From Streptomyces sp. ADI96-02 (GTDB lineage Bacteria; Actinomycetota; Actinomycetes; Streptomycetales; Streptomycetaceae), in assembly GCF_003846185.1 (NCBI RefSeq), contig NZ_ML123034.1, positions 601,190 to 665,189 of the forward strand: a stretch of 64,000 nt of DNA. Reading direction: 5' to 3'. How positions within the stretch are numbered: the first letter of the stretch is position 1; each line of letters begins with the position of its first letter. Under the pieces are notes generated by a model. That model was not told where the DNA came from and made no database searches. It saw nothing but the letters and a program-made list of their open reading frames with translations. Shown one piece after another: positions 28,101 to 40,100 of this stretch. The position numbers and the translations under genes are program-made.

Positions 28101-31100
28101 GGGGCGGGGGCGAGGGCGAGGGACGGTCCGCCGGGAGGAGGTCCGGGCTCGATCCGCGGACGGGTCCGCGCGGTGGCGGCCGGAGTGCGGGCGGGGACGG
28201 AGGGCGGGACGGGAGCCGGGGAGGAGGCCGGGGCGAGGGCCGGGGCGTCGATGTGACCGTACTCCGCGAGCAGATGCGCGGCGAGGCGGTCGGCGGAGCT
28301 GTGGTCGAAGACGATGCCGGTCGTGAGGTCGAGTCCCAGCGTCTCGTTGAGCACGTGGACGAGGCGGACGGCGAGGATGGAGTCGAGCCCGTAGTCGGCG
28401 AACGCGAGCCCGCCCTCGACCTCGTCCGGCGACATGACCAGTACGTCCGCGATCTTCGCGCGCACGATGTCCGCGACGCGTTCGCCGCGCGTGGAGTCGG
28501 ACGGGCCGCCGGGCACGGCCTCGGGCACGGCGTGCGGCGTGGGCCGGCCGGACCGCGGCTCGACGACGGCGGGCGCAGCGGCGGGCGCAGCGGTCGGCGC
28601 AGCGGTGGTGTCCGCGCCCCTCACCGGCTCCAGGTCGCCGATCCAGAACCGGTCCGTCGCGAACGGGTAGGTGGGCAGGGATATCCGGCGGGGCGACCCC
28701 TCCGCGGGGAGCCGCCGCCAGTCCAGGTCCATCCCGTCGGCCCAGAGCGCGGCCAGTTTGTCGCGCCTGCCCGAGCGGCCCCACCGTTCGACCAGGAGTT
28801 CCCGGAGGTCGTCGTCGGCCGAGATCTCGGCGGCGGCGCCCGGGGTCTGCCCGGCGCTGCCCCGGTGCAGGCCCGGTATCGCCGTCCCGTCGCCCGTCTC
28901 CGCGTACGCGCGCAGCATGCGCCGGAGTTCGGGCAGTGAGGCCGTGGTCAGCGCCAGGCGTTCCCTCATCGCCTCGCGTCCGGACCGCAGAGTGAAGGCG
29001 AGGTCCGTCAGGCGGACCGTTCGCCCCTCCGCCTCGTCCTGGTCGAGATGCGCGGCCAGACGCGCGGCGGAGTGCCGCAGTTGCTCCGGCGTCCGCGCCG
29101 AGAGCACGACGATCTGTTCGCCCTCGTCGGCCGCCGCCCGCTCCGGGACGGCGTCCGCGACGTACTCCTCCAGGATCACGTGCGCGTTCGACCCGCCTGC
29201 CCCGAACGACGAGACCGCCGTGATCCGCGGTCGTTCGGACTCCCACGGTGCGAGGGTCCGCTGGAGGCGGAACGGCGTCTCCTCGAACCTGATGCCGGGG
29301 TTCGGCTCCTCGGCGTGCAGGCTCGGAACGAGCGTGCGGTGCTGGAGCTGGAGGACCGCCTTGGTGACTCCGGCGATGCCCGCGGCGGCCTCCAGATGCC
29401 CGATCACCGACTTCACGGAGCCGATCGCGCAGAACTGCTTGTCCCGCGTGAACTCCTCGAAGGCGAGCGAGAGCCCCTTCACTTCGATCGGATCACCCAG
29501 CTCCGTACCGGTGCCGTGCGCCTCGACGTAGCCCACCTCCCGCGCCGAGACGCCGGCCCGGGTCAGCGCGTCGCCGATCAGTTCCGCCTGGGCGGTCGGG
29601 CTGGGCACCGTATAACCGTTGGACCGCCCGCCGTGGTTGATGCTCGTCCCGCGGACCACGGCGAGGACCCGGTCGCCGTCCGCGAGAGCGCGTGCCAGGG
29701 GCTTCAGCAGCACCGCGCCGACGCCCTCACCGGGGACGAAGCCGTCAGCGCCGCTGCCGAAGCTCCGTACGCGGGCCTGCGAGGACAGCATGGTGGAACG
29801 GCAGAGTTCGACGTAGTCGGACGGATGCAGATACAGGTTCACCCCACCGGCGACGGCCAGGTCGCAGGAGCCCTGACGCAGGTGTTCGCAGGCTTCGTGG
29901 ATGGCCGTGAGCGATGACGAACACATGGTGTCGATCGTCAGGCTGGGGCCGCGGAGGTCGAGGACGTACGAGGTACGTGCGCTGAGCGAGGCGAAGGAGA
30001 GCGCGGGCACGACCTGCTCGCCGGACGGCAGCAGAGCCGCGCCGTGCCGTGCGTGGCCGGACTTGGTGACACCGGCGAAGACGCCGACGCGCCGCTGATG
30101 GCGGCGGGCCAGCTCCTCGCGGGTGTAGCCCGCGTCCTCGATCACTTCCCAGGACGCCTGGAGGAAGAGGCGCTCCTGCGGGTCCATGGCGTAGGCGTCG
30201 CGTGGTGCGATCCGGAAGAAGTGCGGATCGAACGCGTCGAAGTCCTCCAGGAATCCGCCCCACTTGCTGTAGCTGCGTCCGGTGGCGACGGCGGTGGCGC
30301 GGTCGGGCTCGTAGAAGCCGTCGAGCGGCCATCGGCCCGGCGGGATCTCGGTGACGGCGTCGCGTCCGGCTGACAGGTTCGCCCAGAACTCGTCGGTGTC
30401 ACGGGCCCCCGGATAGCGTCCGCTCATCCCGATGATCGCGATGGGTTCGTGCTGGGCGAGCGGGCCGCCGGAGGCGTCGGGTGCCGCGACGGTGTCCCGC
30501 ACCGCCGCGCGGACCTCACCGGTCGGTTCGCCGGTCCGCGCACCGGGAGTCGGCGGCGTCTGCCTCCCCGCGAGGTGTGCGGCGACGGCGCGCAGGGTGG
30601 GGAATTCGTAGAAGAGCGTCGTCGGGACCTCCCCGTACACGGCGGACAGCTCCCTGTTCAGCTGCACGACCATGACCGAGTCGAGGGCCAGATCATCGAG
30701 CGGCCGGTCGGGGTCGACGTCGTGGAGGGGGAGCTTGGTGACGCGGGCGAAGAGCCCCAGGACCGACCGGAGCGTCTCCCGGTCGGGGCCCGCGCCGGCC
30801 GTGGTCGGCGTGGAGGCGGATGCGGGAGCGGAGGCGGATACGGGCGCGGCGGATGCGGGTGCGGATGCGGGCGCCGCCTTCGCCGTCTCGCCGTGGTGCA
30901 CCCATATCTGGTCCTCGCCGGCCTCGCCGAGACGCCAGGCGCTCAGGAGGGCGTCGATCCCTTCGTCCGCCTCCATGGGCACGAGGCCGCGGTGGCGACG
31001 GAGGTACGCGCGGGTCGCGTCGTCGACCGTCATTCCGCCGTCCTTCCAGAGGGGCCACGCGATCGCGACCGTACGACCCGACCGTTCGCCCGCCGCGACG

Positions 31101-34100
31101 CGCGCGTTGCGGTGTGCGGCGTACGCGCCGAGATAGGCGTTGGCCGTGGCGTAGTCGCACTGGCCGGGGTTTCCCGTGACGGCAGCGCCGGACGAGAAGA
31201 GGAGGAAGGATTCGAGTGGCATGTCGGCCGTGGCCCGGTCCAGGTGCACCACGCCGTCGACCTTCGGGGCGAGGACCCGGTCCCAATCCCGCGCGCTCTT
31301 GTCGGTGACGTACGCGTCGTGGATGACGCCTGCGGCGTGGATGATTCCGTGGATCGGGCCCTCCTCCTCCCGTACCCCCGCGACGAGACGGCTGACCTCC
31401 TCCCAGCGGGAGACGTCCGCGACGGCGTAGCGGGCCACCGCCCCCGATTCCCTCAGTTCCGAGAGGAGCCGACCGATCCGGGAATCCTGTGCGGACCGCC
31501 CGACGAGGACGAGCCTCGGGCGGTCGGTGTCCTGGGCGATCCGACGGGCGACGACGGCGCCGATGCCGCCGGCGCCTCCTGTGATCAGGTACACGCCTCC
31601 CGGACGCCACGGCGTGCCCGTGCCGTCGGCCGTCCTGGGCGTCCAGGTCCGCACACGGCGCTCGGTCCCGCGGTGCAGGACGAGTCCGTCGTCCGCGTGC
31701 CGCGCGTTCTCCGTGACCGCGGTCGCGACACGGTCCCCGTCGCACGCGCCGTCGAAGGCGAGGACCTGCCCGGCGATGCGCGGGTTCTCCAGCGTCACCG
31801 TGCTCAGGAGTGCCGCGAGGGCCGGTCCGGCTTCTTCGTCCTGGCCGGCCGGCGTCACCACCTGCACCAGCGTGGCGCCGTCGTGCGCCTCCCCGGCGAG
31901 AGCCTGGACGATCGCGAAGACCTGCCGTGACAGGTCGGTGAAGCGGGTCTCCGGGCGCTGCTTGGCGGTGGTCACGGTGTGGCAGCGCGCACCCGGCAGC
32001 CGGCGCTCGATGTCGTCCCGCAGGGACGCCGGTGTTCCGCACAGGACCACCGCGTGGCGCGTGTACGGGGTCGCGCCGCCGGGATCCGGGGCGGCCGGCT
32101 TCGCCGTCCAGCGGGGCACGAGCAGCGTCGTACCGACGGCGGGGGCGGGTTCGACGGCGGGGGCGGGTTCGACGGCGGGGGCGGGGGCGGGTTCGGCGGT
32201 CCGGTCGGCCTTCCCGGCGCTCCCCGGTATCCAGTACCTGTCACGTGCGAACGGATAGGCGGGCAGGTGCGTGCGCTTCGGCACGCCGGAACCGGCCGAC
32301 CCGTACAGCTGCCGCCACTCGACCTCGGCTCCGCCGTTCCAACGGGCGATCGCGTCGGTGAGGCCGTCCGGATCCGGGCCGGCGCCGTGCTGCGGTCCGG
32401 CCGCCGCGCCCTCCACGAACTCCCTTAGCCTCGAAGCGAGTTCACGGCACGAGGTGACGACCCAGCCGACGCGTTCGGCCATGGCTTCCCGTCCGACCTG
32501 GAGCGTCCATCCGATCGAACGGAGCGAGCCGGGGCGCGGGGCGTCCTCCAGGTGGGCGAGCAGGCCGCGGGCCCGCTCGCGCAGCTCCCGCTGTGTCCGC
32601 GCCGAGAGGGGCACGGCGACCCGGCCCTCGCTTCGGCCCAGGTCCCGTGCCGGGCCCGTCTCCAGGTCCGTACCGGCGTGTCCCTCGCCCTCACCCGCGT
32701 CTTCCTCGGTCCTTCCCGCGTACTCCTCGATGACGACGTGGCAGTTCGCGCCGCCGAAGCCGAAGCTGCTGACTCCCGCCCGCCGAGGAACGGGCGCGCC
32801 CCGGCGGTCGCGGAACCGTTCCCAGGGTTCACTCGCGCGCACGATGCGGAACGGGCTGCCGTCGAGCTGTATGTAGGGGTTGATCTCGTCGCAGTTCCGG
32901 CCGGGCGGCAGGGTGCCGTGCTGCATGGCGAGGACCACCTTGAGCAGCCCCGCGATGCCGGCGGCGGCTTCCAGATGCCCGATGTTGGCCTTCACCGAGC
33001 CGAGTCCGCAGGTTCCCGACCCGTCGCTTCCCAGCTGCCGGAAAGCGGTCTGGAGCGCGCGCACCTCGACGGGGTCGCCCAGGGCCGTACCGGTGCCGTG
33101 GGCCTCCACGTAGCCAATCGTGCGGGGGTCGATGCCGTCCATCGCCCGGACCACGAGCTCCGACTGCGCGGCGCCGTTCGGCGCGGTGAGGGAGTTCGCC
33201 CGCCCGCCGTGGTTCTCGGCGCTCCCGACGATCACGGCGAGGATCGCGTCCCCGTCGCGCTCGGCGTCGCCGAGGGGCTTCAGCACGACCGCGCCGACGC
33301 CCTCGCCGCGTACGTATCCGTTCGCGTCGCTCGCGAAGGTCTTGCACCGTCCGTCCGGGCTCAGCATGCCGGCCTGTCCGGCGCTGACGAACGTGTCGAC
33401 GCTGAGGAGGAGGTTCACCCCGCCCGCTATCGCGACGTCGCACGCCCCGGAGCGGATGGCTTCGACAGCCCGGTGGACCGCGACGAGCGAGCTGGAGCAG
33501 GCCGTGTCGACCGGCTCGCTCGGGCCGTGGATGTCGAGTACGTACGAGATGCGGTTGGCGAGCATGGAATGGGCGTTGCCGGTGGAGGTGAAGGCGTCCG
33601 GCGGGGTGCCGTGGGCCGCGAGCAGAGTCGCGTAGTCGGTGCCCGAGACACCGAAGAACAGCCCGGTGTCGCGCGGCAGGCCGGAGGGAGCGTAGCCACT
33701 GTGCTCCACCGCGTTCCAGGCTGTCTGGAGCGCCAACCGGTGTTGCGGGTCCATCAGTTCGGCCTCGCGCGGCAGGATGCGGAAGAAGGCGGCGTCGAAG
33801 GCGTCGACGTCGTCGAGGACGGCCGCGTGGCGCGGGAAGTCGGATGCCTCCACGATCCGTGCGTAGGCCGCGTCGTACCGGTCGAGGGGGAACGCGGTGA
33901 CGTGGTCGGTCCCGGCGGCCAGATTCGCCCAGTAGGCGTCCAGATCGGGTGCGCCGGGGAATCGGCCCGCGGCTCCGATGACCGCGATCCGCGTGGCGGA
34001 GTTCCGCCGGTCCGGACGCCGGGCGCCGGTCGCCACGACATCTAGCGCTGCGAAGCCGGGTGCCACGGCCTCGGGTGCCACGACCTCGGGCGCCGCGACC

Positions 34101-37100
34101 TCGGGCGCCGCGACCTCGGGAATCCCGGGACGGTCCGGCGGGAGGGACCGCTCGTACGCCGCGCGCAGGGCGATCTCGTGCTCGGTCACCAGGTGTCCGC
34201 CCAGCGACGCGAACGTGTTGCTGTCGAAGAAGACGGCGGGGGTCACCTCGATGCCGAGCCGCTCACTCGCCTGCTTCGACAGGGCGATGAGCGAGATCGA
34301 GTCGAAGCCGAAGGCGTCGAAGCCGGTGTGGGGGTCGAGTTCGTCGCGCTCGAACTTGAGGATGCCGGCCGCCAGGCCGCGCAGCTCATCCACCGCGAAG
34401 GAGAGGAGGTCACCGCCGTCCTCGCCCGGCATCGCCCCGTTCCTCTCGCCGGTCTTGTCCACTGCTCGCGCGCTCACATCCGGGTCCTCTCGCGGTCCTT
34501 CGTCGTCGCCGCACCACAGGTCGGCGAGTACGCCGACCACCTCGCCGTTCCGGTCCAGCAGCCCGACCGATCCCCCGAGCCCCTCTCCGTCGGCGGTCAC
34601 GTCGAAGACGGCGTACGCGACGGGGGCGCAGGCGCCGCTCCCGTCCGTGAAGAGCCGGATCTCGTCGATCCGGTGCGGGGCGGTCCGTGCCCACTGCGGC
34701 ACGCCCGTCCTCCTCGCCTCGAACTGGAGGCCCTGTGCGACGGCGGCGAGAACGTGCGGAGCGAGCGTGACTTGCGGCTTCACATGGTCACGCTGGAGTT
34801 CGGGGGTGCTGATCCTGAGCGCCAGCCGCCCGTCCCGCAGGCGGTACGCGCCCTCGACACCGCTGAGTTCCGGGGTGTATCCCACTCCGCCCTCGGCCAG
34901 TTCCGCGAGGAAGCCGGCCGGGGAGAGCGGGTCCGGCGGCTCCGGCACGAGCGCCCCGGGAAGCACGCCCACGAACGGTTTCGCGCGGGGGTGGCCGGAC
35001 GGCAGTATCGGGCCGCCCTCGTCCGCCCGCACGTCGAACGACGCTACGGCCGTCCGCTTCCCCGACGCGTCCTCGGCATACACGGCTCCTGACGCCGTCT
35101 TCCCCCCGGTGGCGGCCCCGGTGGCGTCGAAGACCGTCACCAGGCGCGCCGCGGTCGTCCAGGCGACCGGACCCAGGAGACGGAGGTCGCGCACGACCGA
35201 CCCGTCGGAGAATCCGGAGACCTTCGCAGCCGCGACCGCCAGGTCGACGGCGAACGTGGGCACGATGCCGCGCGTCCTGTCGTGCCGCTCCCCCGAGGTG
35301 AAGCCGTAGTCCAGGAGATCGTCCAGGTGCACGTCGAGCACGTACCGCAGTCCGTCGACGTCCGACTCGTTCCGGCCGAGGAACGGGTGCAGCTTCTCGC
35401 GCTGGGACAGCGGAGCGATCACGGACGGCGCGCCGTCCTCCTGGGCGACCCAGCAGCGCACGCGCTCGAAGGGGTACGCGGGGAGGGAGACCCGCCGGGG
35501 CGTGCGCGGGCCCTTCGGGGCGGGCCAGACGACGCTCTTACCGCCGACCCAGGTGGTCGCCGGATCCCGCAGGTCCCGGGTCCGCGAGCCACCGCTCGCG
35601 AGCGCGGCGGCGAGGTCGCGGTCGCCCGCCAGATAGCGGTCGACGGCGGCGACGGCCTCCTCTGTGGTCCTGGCCAGGAACGCCCAGCGCCGAGGGAGTT
35701 CGTTCTTGCCGACGCGGAGGGTGTGGGCGACCGACGCGAGATCCGGCGCAGTTCCGGTGGCCAGGTAGGCGCGGAACCGGGTGAGCCAGGCCGTGAGGGC
35801 GGTGTCGTTCATCCCGGAGAAGACGAAGAGCTCCTCGCGCCCGTCGGACGCCCCGGCGCGCGCGCCGCCGTCTGTGTACGGGTGCGGGTCCGGGTCCGGG
35901 TACTCCTCCAGGATGATGTGCGAGTTCATCCCGCCCGCGCCGATCGACGTGATCCCCGCCCGTCGCGGATGGGTGACCTCGCGTCCGTCCACGGTCGTCA
36001 CCGCCGGCTCCCACGCGGCGAGCTGCTGCTGGAGGCGGAAGGGGGTCCGGGAGAAGTCGATGTCCGGGTTGGTCACCGAGCTGTGCAGGGAGGGGGCGAG
36101 CTTCCCCTTCTGGAACTGGAGGACGACCTTGGCGATGCCGATCATTCCGGCGGCGTGCAGCAGATGTCCCATGTTGGACTTCACCGAGCCGATCGCGCAG
36201 AACCCGGTCTCCCGCGTGTACTTCTGGAAGGCGGTGGTCAGTGCCTTGACCTCGATCGGGTCGCCCAGGGACGTTCCCGATCCGTGGGCCTCCACGTAGC
36301 TGATGGTCCGCGGGTCGACTCCGGCGTCGTCGATCGCCTTCTCGATCGCACGCGCCTGCATACGGGGGCTGGGGACGGTGAACCCGTTGCGCACCCCCGC
36401 GTTGGCGAGGGCGGTCCCCTTGATGACCGCGTACACGTGGTCGCCGTCGCGCTCGGCCTCGACGAGCGGCTTGAGGACCAGGGCGCCGATGCCCTCCCCG
36501 AGAATCGTCCCGTCCGCGCCGAGGCCGAAGCTCCGGATCACGTCCGAGGTCGCCGTGGTGAAGTGCTCCTGTGACGAGCTGATGAGGTTGTACGGGTGCA
36601 GGAGCAGGTTCACTCCGCCCGCGACCGCCATCGAGCACTCGCGGGCCCGGAGCATCTGCACGGCCTGGTGGACACAGGTCGAGGACCCCGAGCACATCGT
36701 GTCCACGAACATCGAGGGGCCGGTGAACCCGTAGAAGTACGACAGCATGTTGGGCAGCGTCCCCGTGTAGCTGCCGCTCGCCGGGGATCCGCGCGTGAGG
36801 CCGTTCTGAAAGCCGTAGAGGCCGTAGTGGTTGCTCATGGAACCGACGAGTACGCCGACGTCTCCGTCGTACTCCCGCTGGAGCGTCTCGCGCGAGTAGC
36901 CGGCGTCCTCCAGTGCCTCGACGCCCGTCTGGAGGAACAGGCGGACCTCGGGCGACATGGTCTCGGCTTCGCGCTGGGAGATGCGGAAGTAGCGGGGATC
37001 GAACCTGTCGATGTCCTGGAGGAAGGTTCCGGTGCGGATGGAGCTCTTGCCGAGGACGCTGCGGTCGCGGCTGTAGACGGCGTCGTGGTCCCAGCGTTCG

Positions 37101-40100
37101 CGCGGCACTTCGCGGAACTCGTGGCGGCCCTCTTCGAGCACCGACCAGAGTTCGTCGAGGGTGTCGGCTCCGGGATAGGTGCCGGAGACGCCGATGATCG
37201 CGATGTCGTGGTAGTCGTCGCGCGCGCCGGTCGCGTCCCGCCGGTCGCGCGGGGTCGCCCTGTCCGTGGCCGGAGCGGTGGTCGTACCCGTGGCGGGAGC
37301 CGTGGCCTTACCCGTGGCGGGAGCGGGCGGCGCTGGGGCGGTGGCAGTCTGCGGGTCGTCCGGGGCCTTCTCGCCGGCCGCCGGTTCGGCGGTGGCCGAC
37401 GGCGGGTCCTCCGCGCCGACGATCGCACGCAGCCTGTCCGGGTGCTCCGCGACGAAGTATCCGGCGACGCCCTCGATGTCGGTGTACTCGAAGAAGATCG
37501 TCTTGGGGAGCGGGCCGAAGAGCTCTTCGAGCGCCGCGGTCGTGTCGAGGATGGCGAGCGAGTCGATCCCGTACTCGATGAGGTTGACCGTTTCGTCCAG
37601 TGTCCCGGGATCACGGTGCAGCGCCTCGCCCACGACCCGGCGCAGGAGTGCCGTCGTACGCTCCGTCAACTCTTCGTCGGTGACGGCGGGAGCGGTTTCG
37701 GTCACAACGGGGCTGGTGACCGCCGGTTCCGGGGGCGGTGCGGCGACCGTGAGCGTCGCGGCGGCTCCGTACGCCACCACGACGTGTGCGGGCGCGTCGC
37801 GCAGGACGCGGCCGAGGACGCGCAGGCCGTCCTCGGTGGGCAGGGGCTCCCAACCCCGTTCCCGGCGGATCGACTTCAGCGTCACGGCGTCCATGGACAT
37901 CCCGCCGTCGGCCCACAACGGCCAGCTCACGGCGCAGGTCCTGCCGGTCCGCTCGCCGATGTCGACCAGCGCCTGGCGGTGGTGGGCGAAGGCGTCCAGG
38001 AAGGCGTTGGCCGCCGCGTAGTCCGACTGGCCCGAGTTGCCGAACACTCCGGCCACCGAGGAGAAGGCGACGAAGAAGTCGAGCGCGAGGCCGCGCGTGG
38101 CGGCGTCCAGGTGGAGGACGCCGTCGACCTTCGGCTCCAGCACCGTCCGGAGGTCGGACGCGTCCTTGGTGAAGAGGTACGCGTCACGGAGGACGCCCGC
38201 CGCGTGCACGATGCCGTCGATCGTTCCGTGGTCCCGGGTGACGGCGCGGACCGCGCGCTCCACGTCGTCCCGCGAACCCACGTCGACGGGGACGTAGTGG
38301 GCGTCGACCCCCGCGTCGCGCAGCTCTCGCAGGGCCGCCTCGCTCGCGGCTCCGGCCTCCGATCGGCCGCTCAGGACGACGGTGACGCCGGCGCAGCGGC
38401 CGAAGTACCGTGCGACATGCCGCCCGAGCCCGCCGAGGCCGCCCGTGATCCAGTAGACCCCGCCCTCCTTCAGCGGCGGGATCTCGGCTCCCTCGCCCAG
38501 GTGGAGTTCCACGGGCCGTGACGCGTGACGCGTGCCGTCCGCCCCGTAGCGGATATCGCAGTCGGAGCTTCGGTCCGCCGCCTCCGCCCGGAGGATTTCG
38601 GCGATCCGCTCCGGCGGCGCGGTGTCGAGTTCCGCGACGCGCACGACACGGCCCGAGACGCGCGGGTTCTCCCGGACGACGGACCTGAACAGGCCGGTGA
38701 GGGGCGCGTGGTAGTGCCGGGGCAGACGGTCCTCCACCAGGACGACGAACCGGTGCGCTCCCTTCGGCTTGGACCTCACGACGTCCGTGACGTCCGTGAA
38801 GGCCAGGTCCGACACGGCCCCGACCCCGTCGGCGACCCGGCCGGGCCCGACGTCGGGGAGCCGTGCCACGGTGAACCCGGTGAGGTCCGCCACGGCGGCG
38901 GCGTGCTGGGCGGCCTGTCCACCGAGGTACCCGCGTACGGACGGGACGGCCGCCGCCCCGTCATCGGGTACGTCGAGGGGCGCCCGCACCCAGGAGGGGG
39001 AGGCGGTGACGGTGGCCGCGCCGACCCGGTGGCCGGGCTCGGCCGGGGTCGTCCGCTGGACCAGTCCGCGCAGGCTGACGCTCACGATGCCCTCGCTGTC
39101 ACAGAGGTCGATGTCGAACATGTCGAGCGCGCCGTGTCCTTCACGGCGCCGCACCCACGCCCAGGTCTCGGGCGCGCAGGGGCCGTGGACCGCGAGTTCC
39201 TCGAACGCGAACGGCAGCACCGGGCCGCGTCGGCCGCCGGCCGTCCCGCGCGAGGTCTCCGCCAGGAGGACGACCGAGGACTGGAAGGCCGCGTCCAGCA
39301 CACTCGGAGGCAGGACGTATCCGGCGTTCCCGGATGCGTCGGCGGGTTCGCCGACGCGCGCGATCAGTTCTCCCGTCCCCAGCCGGAGCTCCTTCAGCCC
39401 TCGCATGGCCGGTCCGTACTCCAGCCCCTGATCGTGGAACTCCGCGTACACGTCGGCGGGCCGTCGCTCGCCGGGGCAGGCCGCCAGCAGTGTGGTGAGG
39501 TCGAGCCGGTCCGGCTGCCCCGGACCGCCGATCTCGACGAGCCCGGAGCTGTGCACCACGTCGGACGCCGTGCCGGTGGTGATCTCGAAGGCGATCGCGC
39601 CGCCGTCCTGCGGGGTGAGCCCCACACCGACGTCGGCCGGCGCGTCCCGCACGACGACCGGGCGCGACCATCCCACGTTGCGGAGCCGGACGACGCCGGG
39701 CGTACCGGCGGCACGCCCCGTCGCAAGCACCGCCGCGGCACGGACCATCTCCACCTGGGCCGCCGCCGGCAGCACCCGTGTGCCCCGCACCCTGTGCGAG
39801 GCGAGGAACGGCTCCTCCCCGGTGAAGGTCGAGCTGTAGCGCTGCCCGGCGGGGCCGGAGACGTCGGTGTGCAGGAGCGGGTGGGGCACCGGCCCGGCGC
39901 CGGCGGCCTGCTCGCTCACCGCCTGCTCGCTCACCGCCTGCTCGCTCACGGCCTGCTCGCTCACGGCCTGTCCGCTCACGGCCTGCTCGCTCACCGCCCG
40001 CGGCGTCGCTCCCGCGTCGTCGTCCTTCGGCGGAGCCTTGAACCAGTGCCGCTCACGGGCGAAGGGATATCCGGGCAGGCGTACACGTCGCGGGCGTGCC

